Notes under the pieces: generated by a model
Databases searched by the model: none
Told to the model about the DNA's origin: nothing
Seen by the model: the letters and a program-made list of their open reading frames with translations, nothing else
DNA from: Bradyrhizobium sp. Ash2021
GTDB lineage: Bacteria > Pseudomonadota > Alphaproteobacteria > Rhizobiales > Xanthobacteraceae
Assembly: GCF_031202265.1 (NCBI RefSeq)
Contig: NZ_CP100604.1
Location: 4,012,501 to 4,076,500 of the forward strand
Reading direction: 5' to 3'
DNA length: 64,000 nucleotides
Shown: in pieces, positions 40,539 through 50,431 of the stretch
Position numbering within the stretch: the first letter of the stretch is position 1
Layout: the number at the start of each line of letters is the position of its first letter
Translations under genes and position numbers: made by a program

Positions 40539-41227
40539 AGACCGTCGTTGTCCGCAACATCAAGCGAACCGATGCCGATCTGGTCAAACGGCTCGGCGCG
40601 CTCGGCACCGCCACGGTGCACGAAGCCTATGGCCGCTTTGGCCTGATGAAGCCCTATCTGCGCCCGGTATGGACCGGCGGCGAGGCCGCGGGGACCGCGG
40701 TCACCGTGCTGGCGCATCCCGGCGACAACTGGATGATCCATGTCGCGGTCGAACAGTGCAAGCCCGGCGACATCCTGGTGGTCGGCTGCAGCGCCGATAA
40801 CACCGATGGCATGTTCGGCGATCTGCTGGCGACCTCGCTGATGGCGCGCGGCGTCACCGGCCTCGTCATCGATGCCGGCGCGCGCGATGCAAAGTCGCTG
40901 CGCGAAATGGGCTTTGCGGTGTGGTCGAAGGCGATCTCCGCCAAGGGCACGGTGAAAGCGACGCTGGGCGCCGTCAACGTGCCCGTGGTCTGCGCCGGGA
41001 TCAACGTCATGCCGGGCGATGCCGTGGTCGCCGATGACGACGGCGTCGTGGTGGTCAGGCGACGGGATGCCGCCGACGTCGTGGCGAGGGGCGAAAAGCG
41101 CCACGACGACGAGGAGGGCAAGCGCAAGCAACTCGCCGCCGGCGTGCTCGGGCTCGATATGTACAATATGCGCGAGCCGCTCGCGAAGGCGGGCCTCGTC
41201 TATATCGACGAGCCGGAGGAGGACTGA
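40535..41227 (+). CDS. ligK: 4-carboxy-4-hydroxy-2-oxoadipate aldolase (RraA-like, LigK/GalC)
   Basis: A 230-residue RraA-fold class II aldolase that splits CHA into pyruvate and oxaloacetate. The metal and substrate motif GMFGDLLATSLMARG and the IDAGARD block with conserved Arg-Asp are seen. Starts by ATGA overlap with the hydratase gene; the final enzyme of protocatechuate 4,5-cleavage or gallate degradation. Confidence 0.85.
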   Translation: MKTVVVRNIKRTDADLVKRLGALGTATVHEAYGRFGLMKPYLRPVWTGGEAAGTAVTVLAHPGDNWMIHVAVEQCKPGDILVVGCSADNTDGMFGDLLATSLMARGVTGLVIDAGARDAKSLREMGFAVWSKAISAKGTVKATLGAVNVPVVCAGINVMPGDAVVADDDGVVVVRRRDAADVVARGEKRHDDEEGKRKQLAAGVLGLDMYNMREPLAKAGLVYIDEPEED

Positions 41228-41228
41228 G

Positions 41229-42083
41229 GTGGCGATGCGCCTGCGCACGCTGCTCGGCGACCATCCCTGCACCGCGGCGCTGAAGAGCGGTTCGATCCAA
41301 TCCGATTTGGTCGAATTCGACTTTGTCGACTATTCGCCGACCAACAAGGGTTTCAAGCCGATGGTCCGTGAAGCGGCGTTCGACGTCTCGGAGATGGCGA
41401 TCGTGACCTATCTGATGGCGAAAAGCGTCGGCAAGCCGATGGTGCTGTTGCCTGATGTGGTGGTGGCGCGGTTTCAGCATGGCCATGCGCTGTACAATGC
41501 GAAGCGGGGAACGCTGAAGCCGGCCGACCTGAACGGCAAGCGCGTCGGCATCCGCTCCTTCACTACAACCACCGGCGCCTGGCTGCGCGGCTTATTGGCC
41601 AATGATTACGGCGTCGATCTTGGTTCGATCGACTGGGTCACCTTCGAGGACGCCCATGTCGCCGAGTTCAGGGATACGACCAAGCGGGCGCCGGCGGGCA
41701 AGCCGATCATCCAGATGCTGCTCGACGATGAACTCGATGCGGTGCTCGGCGAGAAATCGGAACATCCGGACCTCAAGCCGCTATTTCCGGATGCCGAAGG
41801 CGAAGAAAAAGCCTGGTTCGCCAAACACGGCGTGGTGCCGATCAACCATATGGTGGTGGTGAAACAGGAACTGTCCGAGAGACACCCTGACGCCGTGCGG
41901 GAAGTGCACCGGCTGCTGTCGGAGGCTGCCAATGGCTCTGCCGCCGCACCGCGTTTCAATGCAAACGACATCCACCGCTCGCTGGAAATGATTATCGGAT
42001 ATACCGCGCAGCAAGGGCTTATTCCCCGGGCCTACGCCGTCGATGAGTTGTTCGATGATGTGACGCGGGCGTTACGCGCATAG
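41229..42083 (+). CDS. 4,5-dihydroxyphthalate decarboxylase-like protein
   Basis: A 284-residue protein of the periplasmic-binding-protein-fold family that includes 4,5-dihydroxyphthalate decarboxylase and related ABC-like binding proteins. Seen: LLGDHPCTAAL near the start, MVREAAFDVSEMAI, and GKRVGIRSFTTTTGAWLRG. No signal peptide, which favours a cytoplasmic enzyme. GTG 41229 has GGAGGA 8 bases upstream; ATG 41235 is the alternative. The substrate is unproven. Confidence 0.75.
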   Translation: MAMRLRTLLGDHPCTAALKSGSIQSDLVEFDFVDYSPTNKGFKPMVREAAFDVSEMAIVTYLMAKSVGKPMVLLPDVVVARFQHGHALYNAKRGTLKPADLNGKRVGIRSFTTTTGAWLRGLLANDYGVDLGSIDWVTFEDAHVAEFRDTTKRAPAGKPIIQMLLDDELDAVLGEKSEHPDLKPLFPDAEGEEKAWFAKHGVVPINHMVVVKQELSERHPDAVREVHRLLSEAANGSAAAPRFNANDIHRSLEMIIGYTAQQGLIPRAYAVDELFDDVTRALRA

Positions 42084-42152
42084 CGTTTTCGAGCGAAGTG
42101 GGTACCGGTTCGCGTCAAGAAAACGCGTCAAAATATGCAAGGAGAATCGCCA

Positions 42153-43112
42153 ATGAACCCGGAGCCGATCCTCGATCTCGCCCATCTCGGCCACATGGAA
42201 ATGCTGACGCCTAAGCCGGACGAGAGCCTGAAATTCTTCGTCGACGTCATGGGCATGACGATCAGCGGCAGGAAAGGCGAGTCGGTCTATCTGCGCGGCT
42301 GGGACGATTACGAACGCTATTCGCTCAAGCTCACCGCATCGAAGACCTCGGGCATGGAGCACATGGCGCTGCGGGCCCGCAGCCCGCAGGCGCTGGAGCG
42401 CCGGGTTGCCGCGCTCAAGGGTTCCGGCTTCGATATCGGCTGGATCGATGGCGACATGGGGCAGGGACCGGCATTCCGCTGCCGCGATCCCGACGGCCAT
42501 ATCGTCGAACTCTATTACGAGACCGAATGGTATCAGGCGCCGCCTGAACTGAAGCCCGCACTGAAGAACCAGGCGCAGCGCTTTCCCGCGCGCGGCGTCA
42601 ATGTCCGGCGGCTCGATCACCTCAATTGCTTGGCCGTCGACATCAAGGCCAACCGTATCTTCTTCGAAAAATATTTGGGCTGCCGGTTGACTGAGCAGAT
42701 CGTGCTCAATGACGGCACCGAAGCCGCGATGTGGATGACGATGTCGAACAAGAGCTACGATTTTGCCTATTCGCACGACCGTTCGAATGTGCCGGGCCGT
42801 TTCCACCACGTCACCTACGCGCTCGACAGCCGCGAGGAAATCCTGCGCGCCGCCGACATTTTTCTGGAGAACGGCGTCTATATCGAGACCGGCCCGCACA
42901 AGCACGCGATCCAGCAGACCTTCTTCCTCTACGTCTACGAGCCCGGCGGCAACCGCGTCGAGGTCGCCAACGCCGGCGCCCGCCTGATCCTGGCGCCGGA
43001 CTGGAAGCCGATCGTGTGGACCGAGGAAGAGCGCAAGAAGGGCCAGGCGTGGGGGCTGAAGACGATCGAGTCGTTCCATACCCACGGCACGCCGCCGGTT
43101 GCTACCGGCTGA
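42153..43112 (+). CDS. Extradiol (catechol 2,3-dioxygenase type) ring-cleavage dioxygenase
   Basis: A 319-residue type I extradiol dioxygenase of two VOC modules. The iron ligands are placed at His156 (RLDHLNCL), His219 (HHVTYALD) and Glu270 (GGNRVEV), the same pattern as XylE. ATG 42153 has AAGGAGAA upstream; ATG 42135 overlaps that site. It closes the aromatic cluster and should perform the ring-opening step, although its product would normally not be the PDC/OMA intermediates handled by the genes before it. Confidence 0.88.
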   Translation: MNPEPILDLAHLGHMEMLTPKPDESLKFFVDVMGMTISGRKGESVYLRGWDDYERYSLKLTASKTSGMEHMALRARSPQALERRVAALKGSGFDIGWIDGDMGQGPAFRCRDPDGHIVELYYETEWYQAPPELKPALKNQAQRFPARGVNVRRLDHLNCLAVDIKANRIFFEKYLGCRLTEQIVLNDGTEAAMWMTMSNKSYDFAYSHDRSNVPGRFHHVTYALDSREEILRAADIFLENGVYIETGPHKHAIQQTFFLYVYEPGGNRVEVANAGARLILAPDWKPIVWTEEERKKGQAWGLKTIESFHTHGTPPVATG

Positions 43113-43347
43113 GGCCAGGCCGGCAGCGCGAACGCGCGGGCTTCCACGAACATCTGGATGGGCAGGCCGAGCGACGTCGTGACCGCTGAATGACGGCGCG
43201 CGCGAAAATAGCAACCAAATGTAGTTTATTTAACATGGAGCAATCTCAGGAAGAGTGATAAATTGGACGCGGGCGCAGGCGTCTTTCGGCAGCACGGCCG
43301 GCTTAACAGCCGGCGCGTTCCCCTCGCATCGTGGGAGGAGATCAGAA

Positions 43348-45006
43348 ATGACCGACCATCACAATTCGCAGAAACCTGTCGGCAAGCTCTCGAAAAAGCT
43401 GCGTCGTCGCGATTTTGTCACGGGGTCGCTGACGGTGGGCGCCGGGCTTGCCGCCGGCGCCACCACGGCCTGGAAGGCCTGGTCGCAAGCGGCGCAGGCG
43501 CCGACGCCGGTGCCGACGATTCCGATCGAGTGCGTCCCGCCGGTGCCGTTTGGGCAGGCGGTCGCTTTTGGTTCGCCGGGGGCGGGCCCGGTACGAATTC
43601 GCAAGAGCGTGTTCGAACTCACTGCCAGCGAAGTCGACCGGCTCAAGGCCGCCTATACCGAGCTGTTCAAGATCACGAAAAACGACGACCCGCGCGGATG
43701 GTACCGGCAGGGTGCGGTGCATTGCTGGTACTGCAGCGGCGCGGGCGACAGCCTGAACGGCATGGAGATCCACGGCGGCTGGTGGTTCTTCGCCTGGCAT
43801 CGCGCCTACCTTTATTTCCACGAAACCATCCTCGGCAAGCTGATCGGCGATCCCTCGTTCGCGCTTCCCTATTGGGATTGGGATTCCTGCAAGGACGATC
43901 CGAACGACATGACCGGGCGCAACCGTTTCCCCGGCGAGGTCTACGGCTTTCCGACCGACCTCAATCCAAATCCGCTGTTCGACACCACGCGGGCGGTGGG
44001 AAAGGACGACAGGATTCCGACCTCCGTCGTCGGTCCGACGGCGATGAATGCGATCCTCGGCGCAAAGTCGTTTTCGGATTTCGGCGGCAGCGGCAACGAG
44101 GAACTGCCGGTGTTCGCCCAGACCGCCAATGCGCCGCAGCAGGCGGGCACGCTCGAGGCGGGCCCGCACGGCATGGTCCATCTCTGGACCACCGATCCAA
44201 AAAACTTCTCCGGCCTTGCCGATATGGGGATGCTCGCGGCGGCAGCGTTCGATCCGGTGTTTTTCGCGCACCACGCCAATATCGACCGTCTGTGGAGCAA
44301 ATGGGTCGCGATGCCCGGACACGCCAACCCGTCCAACGATCGTTGGCTCAATCAACAGCCGTTTTATTTTTACGATCAGGCCCAGATCTGGACCGGAATC
44401 GTGATCAGTCAGGTGATCGATTCCGAGAAATCGCTTGGATACCGCTACCAGCCGCCACAATGGCCGCCCGGTGCCGCGGTTGCCGCGGCCGCGCCTGGTG
44501 CGCCCGAGCCGATCCGGGTCGCGCAGATGGCGCCGCTCAGTACGCCCCTGGCTGCGATCAATACCGGTGCGGAGCCGCGCGCGCTTGCCTCGCAGCCGAC
44601 GACGCTGCAGATCGCGCTGCCGCAGGAGGTGAGGCCGCGCATTACCGCGCTGGCGACAGGGACGAGCCCGGCGACCCTGGTGCTGCGTATCGATGGCGTG
44701 GAAATTCCCGCCGATCGCGGCGCGGTGGTCCAGGTCTTCCTCAACCGGCCCGATGTCACGGCCCCGGCCAGGGGACCTGAACCCGGCTATGTCGGCAGTA
44801 TCATCATCGTGCCGTCGACCGGAAAACGTTCGCTGGGCTTGCACCCGACGATCACGCGCAATTTCGGCTTCCCATTGTCGGCGGAGCAGGCCGCCGGCCT
44901 GTCGGGCAAGGAAAGTCTTTCCGTGACGCTCGTGCCGGTCACCGGCGACAACAAGCCACCGGAAGTCCTGCGCTACCGGCAGGTCTATCTGTCGTCCCGG
45001 CAGTAG
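43348..45006 (+). CDS. Tat-exported tyrosinase/polyphenol oxidase of plant PPO type
   Basis: A 552-residue type 3 copper enzyme that oxidises phenols to quinones. A twin-arginine signal starts at residues 19-26 (RRRDFVTG). Copper A: His125 in HCWYC (Cys126 or Cys129 is a candidate for the thioether bridge), His142 and His151; copper B: HGMVH (274-278) and [12 protein letters not shown] near 308. The C-terminal 130 residues resemble the KFDV-like shielding domain of plant enzymes. GGGAGGAGA precedes ATG 43348. Activity would be periplasmic. Confidence 0.85.
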   Translation: MTDHHNSQKPVGKLSKKLRRRDFVTGSLTVGAGLAAGATTAWKAWSQAAQAPTPVPTIPIECVPPVPFGQAVAFGSPGAGPVRIRKSVFELTASEVDRLKAAYTELFKITKNDDPRGWYRQGAVHCWYCSGAGDSLNGMEIHGGWWFFAWHRAYLYFHETILGKLIGDPSFALPYWDWDSCKDDPNDMTGRNRFPGEVYGFPTDLNPNPLFDTTRAVGKDDRIPTSVVGPTAMNAILGAKSFSDFGGSGNEELPVFAQTANAPQQAGTLEAGPHGMVHLWTTDPKNFSGLADMGMLAAAAFDPVFFAHHANIDRLWSKWVAMPGHANPSNDRWLNQQPFYFYDQAQIWTGIVISQVIDSEKSLGYRYQPPQWPPGAAVAAAAPGAPEPIRVAQMAPLSTPLAAINTGAEPRALASQPTTLQIALPQEVRPRITALATGTSPATLVLRIDGVEIPADRGAVVQVFLNRPDVTAPARGPEPGYVGSIIIVPSTGKRSLGLHPTITRNFGFPLSAEQAAGLSGKESLSVTLVPVTGDNKPPEVLRYRQVYLSSRQ

Positions 45007-45107
45007 CGCCGGACACCGAGCGGCGGCTCTTGCCGGGTCCCAAACCGCGCCAAAAACGTGGTAGCCATGTTGGTTATCGCGGGCGCGGTTGGGGGAGGGA
45101 ACGGCTG

Positions 45108-46598
45108 TTGGCAAACCTTTGGGCCCGGAAGTCCGCGGCGGAACTGTTGCAGGAGGCCGCGCTTGGGGAGAGCGACGCGGAGGTGCATCCGCTGAAGCGA
45201 TCATTGTCCGCGCTCAACCTCGTCGCGATCGGCATCGGCGGAATTATCGGCGCGGGCATCTTCGTCCTGACCGGGCATGCCGCGGCGGCGAACGCCGGGC
45301 CAGCGGTGACACTGTCGTTTCTCCTCGGCGCGGTCGCCTGTGCCTTCGCCGGGCTGTGCTACGCCGAGATGGCGTCGACCGTTCCGATCAGCGGCAGTGC
45401 CTATACCTACGCCTATGCGACGCTTGGCGAGCTGATGGCGTGGATCATCGGCTGGGACCTCGTCCTCGAATACGCGGTCGGCGCTGTGACGGTTGCGATC
45501 GGATGGTCGGGCTATGTCGTCAGCTTCGCCAGGGACTTTGGTCTCGATTTGCCGTCGCGGCTGGTTTCGTCTCCCCTGAGCTTTGACGACAAGACGCACG
45601 CCTGGTCGTCGACCGGCGCGATTTTCAACGTGCCGGCGATGCTCATCATCGTTCTCGTGACGGCGCTGCTGGTGGTGGGCATCCGCGAGTCGGCGCGCTT
45701 CAACGGCTTTGTCGTCGCGGTCAAACTGACGGTCATCGCGCTCTTCATCATTTGTACGGCTTCCTCGGTCACGTCAGCGAACTGGGTTACGTCAAGCAAT
45801 CCCGACGGGGCATTCATCCCGCCGAACGCGGGCCCGGGGACCTATGGCTGGTCAGGCGTGATCCGCGGCGCGGCTGTGGTATTCTTTGCCTATATCGGTT
45901 TCGACGCGGTTTCGGCCACGGCGCAGGAAGCGAAAACACCGCAGCGCGATATGCCGATCGGAATTCTGGGCTCGCTTGTCATCTGTACCGTCCTCTACGT
46001 CGCCGTGGGTTTTGTGCTGACCGGGATCGTACCGTTCGACCGCTTGAACGTGCCCGATCCGATTGCGGTTGGCGTCGATGCCGCAGGGGTCGGATGGCTG
46101 TCGCCGCTCATCAAGCTCGGCATCCTGTTCGGGCTGACGTCGGTTATTCTGGTCAGCCTGCTGCCGCAACCGCGGATTTTTCGCGCCATGGCGCATGACG
46201 GATTGCTGCCGCCGATTGCCGCGAGAATTCACCCCCGGTTCCGGACGCCTTATGTCTCCACCATCGGCTGCGGAATTGTCGTCGCGGTTCTCGCAGGTCT
46301 GCTGCCGATCGGCCTCGTCGGCGAGCTCGTCAGCATCGGAACGCTGTTTGCATTCGCCGTGGTTTCGATCGGCACGCTGGTGCTGCGGTTGATCGAGCCG
46401 GAGCTCATCCGTCCGTTTCGATCTCCCGCGATCTGGTTGGTGGCGCCGGCCGGCGCCGCCATCTCCATTTTTTTGATGGTCAGCCTGCCGCTGGATACCT
46501 GGATCAGATTGGCGGTCTGGCTCGCGGTCGGGCTGGCCATTTATTTCGCGTATGGCGCCAAGCACAGCATGAAGGCGAACCGCCGTTCGCAGATGTGA
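45108..46598 (+). CDS. APC-family amino acid permease
   Basis: A 496-residue amino-acid/polyamine/organocation transporter of the CAT subgroup. About 12-14 membrane helices are seen; TM1 has [15 protein letters not shown] and TM6 has [15 protein letters not shown] start at 45108 has GGAGGGA 7 bases upstream and gives the usual N-terminal length (residues before TM1 rich in charged amino acids). It lies about 100 bases after the tyrosinase gene. Confidence 0.88.
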   Translation: MANLWARKSAAELLQEAALGESDAEVHPLKRSLSALNLVAIGIGGIIGAGIFVLTGHAAAANAGPAVTLSFLLGAVACAFAGLCYAEMASTVPISGSAYTYAYATLGELMAWIIGWDLVLEYAVGAVTVAIGWSGYVVSFARDFGLDLPSRLVSSPLSFDDKTHAWSSTGAIFNVPAMLIIVLVTALLVVGIRESARFNGFVVAVKLTVIALFIICTASSVTSANWVTSSNPDGAFIPPNAGPGTYGWSGVIRGAAVVFFAYIGFDAVSATAQEAKTPQRDMPIGILGSLVICTVLYVAVGFVLTGIVPFDRLNVPDPIAVGVDAAGVGWLSPLIKLGILFGLTSVILVSLLPQPRIFRAMAHDGLLPPIAARIHPRFRTPYVSTIGCGIVVAVLAGLLPIGLVGELVSIGTLFAFAVVSIGTLVLRLIEPELIRPFRSPAIWLVAPAGAAISIFLMVSLPLDTWIRLAVWLAVGLAIYFAYGAKHSMKANRRSQM

Positions 46599-46760
46599 AA
46601 ATTGCTTCCGCAGTCTGGCGACAGCAAGATTCCATCACGTCCGAATGCCGTCACCGCTGCGCTGTGATCGGGGGGACTAACCAAATCCCGCAGAATGCCC
46701 ATATTTTCTGCACAGACGGGTGGAATAAATCTATCCCCGTCCGCTTCGAAAGGTGCGCAT

Positions 46761-47711
46761 TTGGTTTCCGAAAGCGACCTGGAGGCTGCTCTTGATTCCG
46801 TCCGGGCTCGGGCCGCCGGATCGGTCGAGGGCATTTTTGGTCCAGCCTCGATAACCTGGAGGATCGACAGGGAAGCTGTCATCTTTTTGGGCGCCGGTCG
46901 TGCCTTGCTCCTTCAGCTGGCGCATCCCTGGGTCGCCGCCGCCGTGGCCGAGCACTCGCGGACCTTTGCGGATCCGATCGGTCGCTTCCATCGAACCTTT
47001 GACGTTGTGTTCACGATGGTGTTCGGCTCGCGCGACAGGGCCCTTGCTGCTGCCCGACGCATGCATCAGCGTCACGCCACGATCGTTGGCCGCTTGCCCG
47101 AAGCAATCGGTCCCTTCGCGAGTGGCTCACCCTACCGCGCCAACGAGGTCGCAGCGTTGCGCTGGGTTCACGCGACCCTGGTCGAGACCGCTCTCATCGT
47201 GCACGACCTGGTTTTGCCTCCGCTCTCGGTCGAAGAGCGCGAGCGATATTGGGCCGAAAGCCGGCTTTATGGGGCATTGTTCGGGCTAACGTCGGCCGAC
47301 TTGCCGGCGGATTGGGAATCATTCGCCGCCTACAACGCGGCCATGATGCAATCGGATATTTTGTCCGTCAGCGCCGCAGCACGCGAGGTGGCTGGACAGA
47401 TCTTCGCCGGCGGACGACCATGGTTGCGGCCGCCGCGATGGTACCAGGCCCTGAGTGCCCAGTTGCTGCCAGACCGATTGCGCATGGGCTTCGGATTCGT
47501 CCTCGACGAACGTGACCGGAAAGCCGCCGAACGTGCGCTTGCATGGATACGACGCGTGTATCCCAAAATACCGACCCGCCTTCGGTACGTCGGTCCTTAC
47601 CAGGAAGCTCAAGCGCGACTACAAGGAAAGCCGCAGCTCGGCTGGGCAACCCGATGTCTTAACAGAGCCTGGATTGGGCGGCCCCAATTGGATGATCGCT
47701 GGAACAGGTGA
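46761..47711 (+). CDS. MpaB-like oxygenase (DUF2236)
   Basis: A 316-residue protein of the DUF2236/MpaB family, haem- or iron-containing oxygenases related to latex-clearing protein. Seen: FGPASITWRIDREAV, AHPWVAAAVAEHS and HATLVETALIVHD, with the His residues of the family. TTG 46761 follows AAAGG and matches the family start (VSESDLEA); an ATG at 46695 would add 22 residues without family similarity. Substrate unknown. Confidence 0.78.
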   Translation: MVSESDLEAALDSVRARAAGSVEGIFGPASITWRIDREAVIFLGAGRALLLQLAHPWVAAAVAEHSRTFADPIGRFHRTFDVVFTMVFGSRDRALAAARRMHQRHATIVGRLPEAIGPFASGSPYRANEVAALRWVHATLVETALIVHDLVLPPLSVEERERYWAESRLYGALFGLTSADLPADWESFAAYNAAMMQSDILSVSAAAREVAGQIFAGGRPWLRPPRWYQALSAQLLPDRLRMGFGFVLDERDRKAAERALAWIRRVYPKIPTRLRYVGPYQEAQARLQGKPQLGWATRCLNRAWIGRPQLDDRWNR

Positions 47712-47779
47712 AGCTCTCCTAAACGCAATCTACAGGGCATGCGCTGTTCAGCTCTGTGCCACAGGCAGTCGTGAATACT

Positions 47780-48262
47780 TCAGTCCTCGTCGAGTTCTCC
47801 GATATGACGCTGGGCGTATAGCTCGAGGCCGATCCTCGCGACGAGATCGATCTGGGTTTCCAGAAAGTCGATGTGCTCTTCCTCATCGTGCATCAGTTGC
47901 TCAAACAGATCTCGTGTCACGTAGTCCTTGACCGAATGGCAATGGGTTGCGGCTTCAGCGTAGAGGGAGCGCGCCGACAATTCGGCTTGCAAGTCGCTAT
48001 CGAGTACGGCCTTCACGGTCTTCCCGATATGAAGGGATTCCAGCGTCTGCATATTGGGAGATCCATCGAGGAAGATGATGCGTTCGATGAGCTTGTCTGC
48101 ATGTTGCATCTCTTCAATCGATTCCTTGCGCCACGTCTTGGCCAGTACTTTGTAGCCCCAATTGTCGAGCAGTCGGTAATGCAGCCAGTATTGGTTCACC
48201 GCGGTGAGCTCGTGTCGCAGCGCCTTATTGAGGTATTCGATAACGTCCTTATCGCCCTTCAT
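47780..48262 (-). CDS. bfr: Bacterioferritin
   Basis: A 160-residue ferritin-fold iron-storage protein forming 24-mers. Ferroxidase ligands Glu18, Glu51, His54, Glu94, Glu127 and His130 can be placed (HELTAVNQY, EEMQHAD, AELSARSLY, DEEEH), and haem-ligand Met52 is present. AGGAG precedes ATG 48262. No bfd is next to it. No convincing Irr (ICE) palindrome is seen upstream, although TTTAGAG at about 48347 is a half-like site. Confidence 0.95.
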   Translation of the reverse strand: MKGDKDVIEYLNKALRHELTAVNQYWLHYRLLDNWGYKVLAKTWRKESIEEMQHADKLIERIIFLDGSPNMQTLESLHIGKTVKAVLDSDLQAELSARSLYAEAATHCHSVKDYVTRDLFEQLMHDEEEHIDFLETQIDLVARIGLELYAQRHIGELDED

Positions 48263-48507
48263 GCTCTGCTCCTTTTCGCGGGTATTCGAATCGTTTTGTC
48301 GAGTGGGCGCCTGGAACTTGATGCTTGGCCAACACGATGGAGAGTTTAGAGCGTCAGCGCTTTCGGTTCGAGCAGTTTGGGATATCTACCGCTCGCCGGG
48401 AGCGGCGACGCAAGGAAAGGCTCACTTTCCACACACATGAGGCGGAGGTTAATCTGTGCGCTGCGACTTCAAGAGGCGTAGGGAAATAGAACGGGGGAAT
48501 TTTGGCC

Positions 48508-48876
48508 ATGATCGAGGGGATCAGCGCGGTCACACTGGGCACCCATGAAATGCCACGAGCTGTCCGATTCTACCGAGCGCTGGGGTTTGAGGTCCTGCAT
48601 GGCGGCGAAGGGTCATCCTTCACCAGCTTTCGAGCAGGGACAGGTTACCTCAACCTCATCGTCCAACCTGCCGAACGACGCTGGTCCTGGTGGGGTCGGG
48701 TCATCTTCTACGTCACCGATGTTGACGTACTTTACGAACGCGCGCTCGCAGCCGGATACCAGCCGGCTACTGTGCCCCGCGATGCCGAATGGGGTGAGCG
48801 CTTCTTCCACCTGGTTGACCCCGACGGCCACGAACTCAGTTTCGCTCGGCCTTTGCTTCCGGCTTCCGTCCAATAG
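48508..48876 (+). CDS. VOC-family (glyoxalase-fold) protein
   Basis: A 122-residue single-chain VOC protein with an N-terminal HEMPRAVRFYRALGFEVLHGG strand-helix unit and a C-terminal DPDGHELSFARP metal-type motif (Glu). ATG 48508 lies 9 bases from GGGGGA. Such proteins include glyoxalase, fosfomycin-type and antibiotic-binding members; the exact role cannot be read from sequence. Confidence 0.8.
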   Translation: MIEGISAVTLGTHEMPRAVRFYRALGFEVLHGGEGSSFTSFRAGTGYLNLIVQPAERRWSWWGRVIFYVTDVDVLYERALAAGYQPATVPRDAEWGERFFHLVDPDGHELSFARPLLPASVQ

Positions 48877-49220
48877 CGGATCGAAGCGGCAAAGCGCTCG
48901 ACTTTGATCAGGCAGTTGGCGAGCTTGCCGAGACGGACGGCCATCACCCTGACATCGGCTTCGGCTCGGGTTATGCTGTTGTAGCTCGAGCATTAGATCA
49001 AAGGATAGCGGCGAACGATCGCACGTCACCGGAATTGCGGTAATTCAAGATTCAAATTCGACCGTAGCACGCGTCAACGGCTTTCCGGTTCGGGCGGCTT
49101 CAATCCGCTTGCGTAGCTTGCGATATGATGCCGCGAAGGCGCGGCTAGTCGATTGAGTGCGGTCACCGCAATTCAGTATTTCGAGGCAGAGCTATTCGAC
49201 GTCTCGGATGATCGCGGCCA
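48877..49220. other. Intergenic region with a possible short gene remnant
   Basis: 344 bases. On the minus strand an open stretch from 49191 to the stop at 49045 encodes 48 residues with natural-looking composition (SYRKLRKRIEAARTGKP), but no ATG/GTG/TTG start fits. It may be the end of a broken gene next to the toxin-antitoxin remnant. Nothing else recognised. Confidence 0.3.
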
Positions 49221-49556
49221 CTAAAGAATAGCTTCGATCCCCTTTCGCTTGATCACGTTGAGCAAGGCCAGTGCCGCGCCGGTCGGCTGTTTCGCGCCGC
49301 GCTCCAGCTGCGAGACGTAACCCACGGTCAGATTGAGATAGCGGGTGAACACCGCCTGGCTCAATTGTGCCCGTTCGCGCATGGCCCGGATTTGCGGCCC
49401 CGTAATCGGATGGGTCTTGGGCGCGACTGTCGCTCCCAAATGCCGCAGGGTGATCTTCTCGTGGGTGGCCTTGTCCATGAGCCCGGCCTTCCGCATGTCG
49501 CCCGCCGTTTCCAGCAAAGCCTTCGCCAGCGGGCTAACTTTTTTATTCTTCGCCAT
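49221..49556 (-). CDS. HigA/NadS-like antitoxin with helix-turn-helix domain
   Basis: A 111-residue XRE-family antitoxin. The HTH is in the C-terminal half (RERAQLSQAVFTRYLNLTVGYVSQLERG is divided here between helix 2 and the recognition helix), preceded by a Lys-rich N-terminus. Its start overlaps the end of the disrupted toxin gene by 14 bases, as expected for a toxin-antitoxin pair in the toxin-first order. Intact by length; probably still a DNA-binding repressor. Confidence 0.85.
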   Translation of the reverse strand: MAKNKKVSPLAKALLETAGDMRKAGLMDKATHEKITLRHLGATVAPKTHPITGPQIRAMRERAQLSQAVFTRYLNLTVGYVSQLERGAKQPTGAALALLNVIKRKGIEAIL

Positions 49557-49694
49557 GGTCTACGTCCTCAATAACGCCTTCTGAAAACGCCTTCGCCAGA
49601 GCCTTTTCGTCCGCCAAAACGTCACCGACGCGGAAACCGCAGCCATCGGCAAGAACTGCGAGGCCCGGGCGCGCGAAGATCGTTGTCACACGCG
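49543..49694 (-). pseudogene. RelE/HigB-type toxin, C-terminal remnant truncated by a repeat
   Basis: Only the last part of a toxin of the RelE/HigB (COG4737-like) group remains; ADEKALAKAFSEGVIEDVDHGEE is the characteristic tail. At about 49695 the frame runs into the 0.7-kb repeat, so the toxin N-terminus is gone. The 3' end overlaps the antitoxin start. The toxin should be inactive, leaving an orphan antitoxin. The breakpoint is inferred from the start of repeat homology. Confidence 0.6.
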
Positions 49695-50431
49695 ATTGCC
49701 CGTCGCCTTGCGACAAATTGGCACGACGGGCAAAATTCCGCTTCGCCAAAACCCCAAATCAGTGGCCTATCTCCGGCCATCCCGTTCCGACAAGAGGGGC
49801 GGTCGCGCGTCGTCACGAACGCGGGATGGGATGTGGTGGACGCGAGAGCGTCGGCGCGCAATTGATGTCGCAGGGCGGGTTGAACCTCGTGAGCGATTGA
49901 CAGGCGCGCAGGACGAACGACGCCAAAGCCCGGCGAAGCCTCTTGGCGAAGACGGGTTGTCGCGTACGGCAAAACCGTGTGGTCCTGACACCCGTTGCTG
50001 GTGCCAAGTCGGCGGTGGCTTGCTTTGACCCGACCGGGTCGAGCAGTCGCAAAATCCGCCGACGACGGTGACAAGACGAATTCGTCGCCGAGGAGAGCAC
50101 GGCATAAGCCGTAAAGCCATCACGCAGGGGATGCCGGATGCCTCCGCTGAGCCTGTATGCTCGTGCGCGCACCCACTTCTCCATTGCGCACGAGACCGCG
50201 GGTGCAGCGTGCACCCGGCATTCCCTGCGCCCTCCCGTTTTCGAGGGTGAACCCGATCAAGACTCGGGCGCATCGCGCCGCGAGACCGCGAGGTCATGTC
50301 GTCAATGAAGCACACGCGTTTATGCGCTCTCCGGAGAGTCCACCTTGATCCGAAACTAGCCGGTCGGCCATTCGGGAGGAGTTAAGTCGTTGTATTGCAA
50401 GGGGAAAATCGTGGCTGGGGAACTAGGATTC
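49695..50431. repeat. 0.7-kb direct repeat, left copy, ending in tRNA-Gln 3' bases
   Basis: 737 bases nearly identical to 58545-59248, in the same orientation. Differences seen: about 34 extra bases after GACGAACGACG (around 49917-49960), one base lacking in the AAGCACACGCG stretch, and several substitutions. It ends with TGGCTGGGGAACTAGGATTC (50412-50431), identical to the 3' end of the intact tRNA-Gln at 59229. Open frames inside it (for example Arg/Pro-rich, minus strand) look non-coding. No transposase. Confidence 0.9.
50412..50431. repeat. Candidate att core: copy of the tRNA-Gln 3' end
   Basis: Twenty bases identical to positions 59229-59248 of the tRNA-Gln gene (complement of the CCA end, acceptor stem and half of the T arm). 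Beyond base 50431 the match fades (CAGCCCAGAC against GAACCTAGAC). Short copies of tRNA 3' ends mark att sites of integrated islands, so this could be the far end of an 8.8-kb insertion. Confidence 0.6.

Noticed and set aside
48263..48360. Irr/ICE iron-control element upstream of bfr
   Set aside because: Only a half-like TTTAGAG is visible, not the full palindrome.
49767..50315. 182-codon minus-strand open frame inside the left repeat
   Set aside because: Arg/Pro/Ser-rich, runs through repeat DNA, and differs between the two copies in a way that ignores reading frame.
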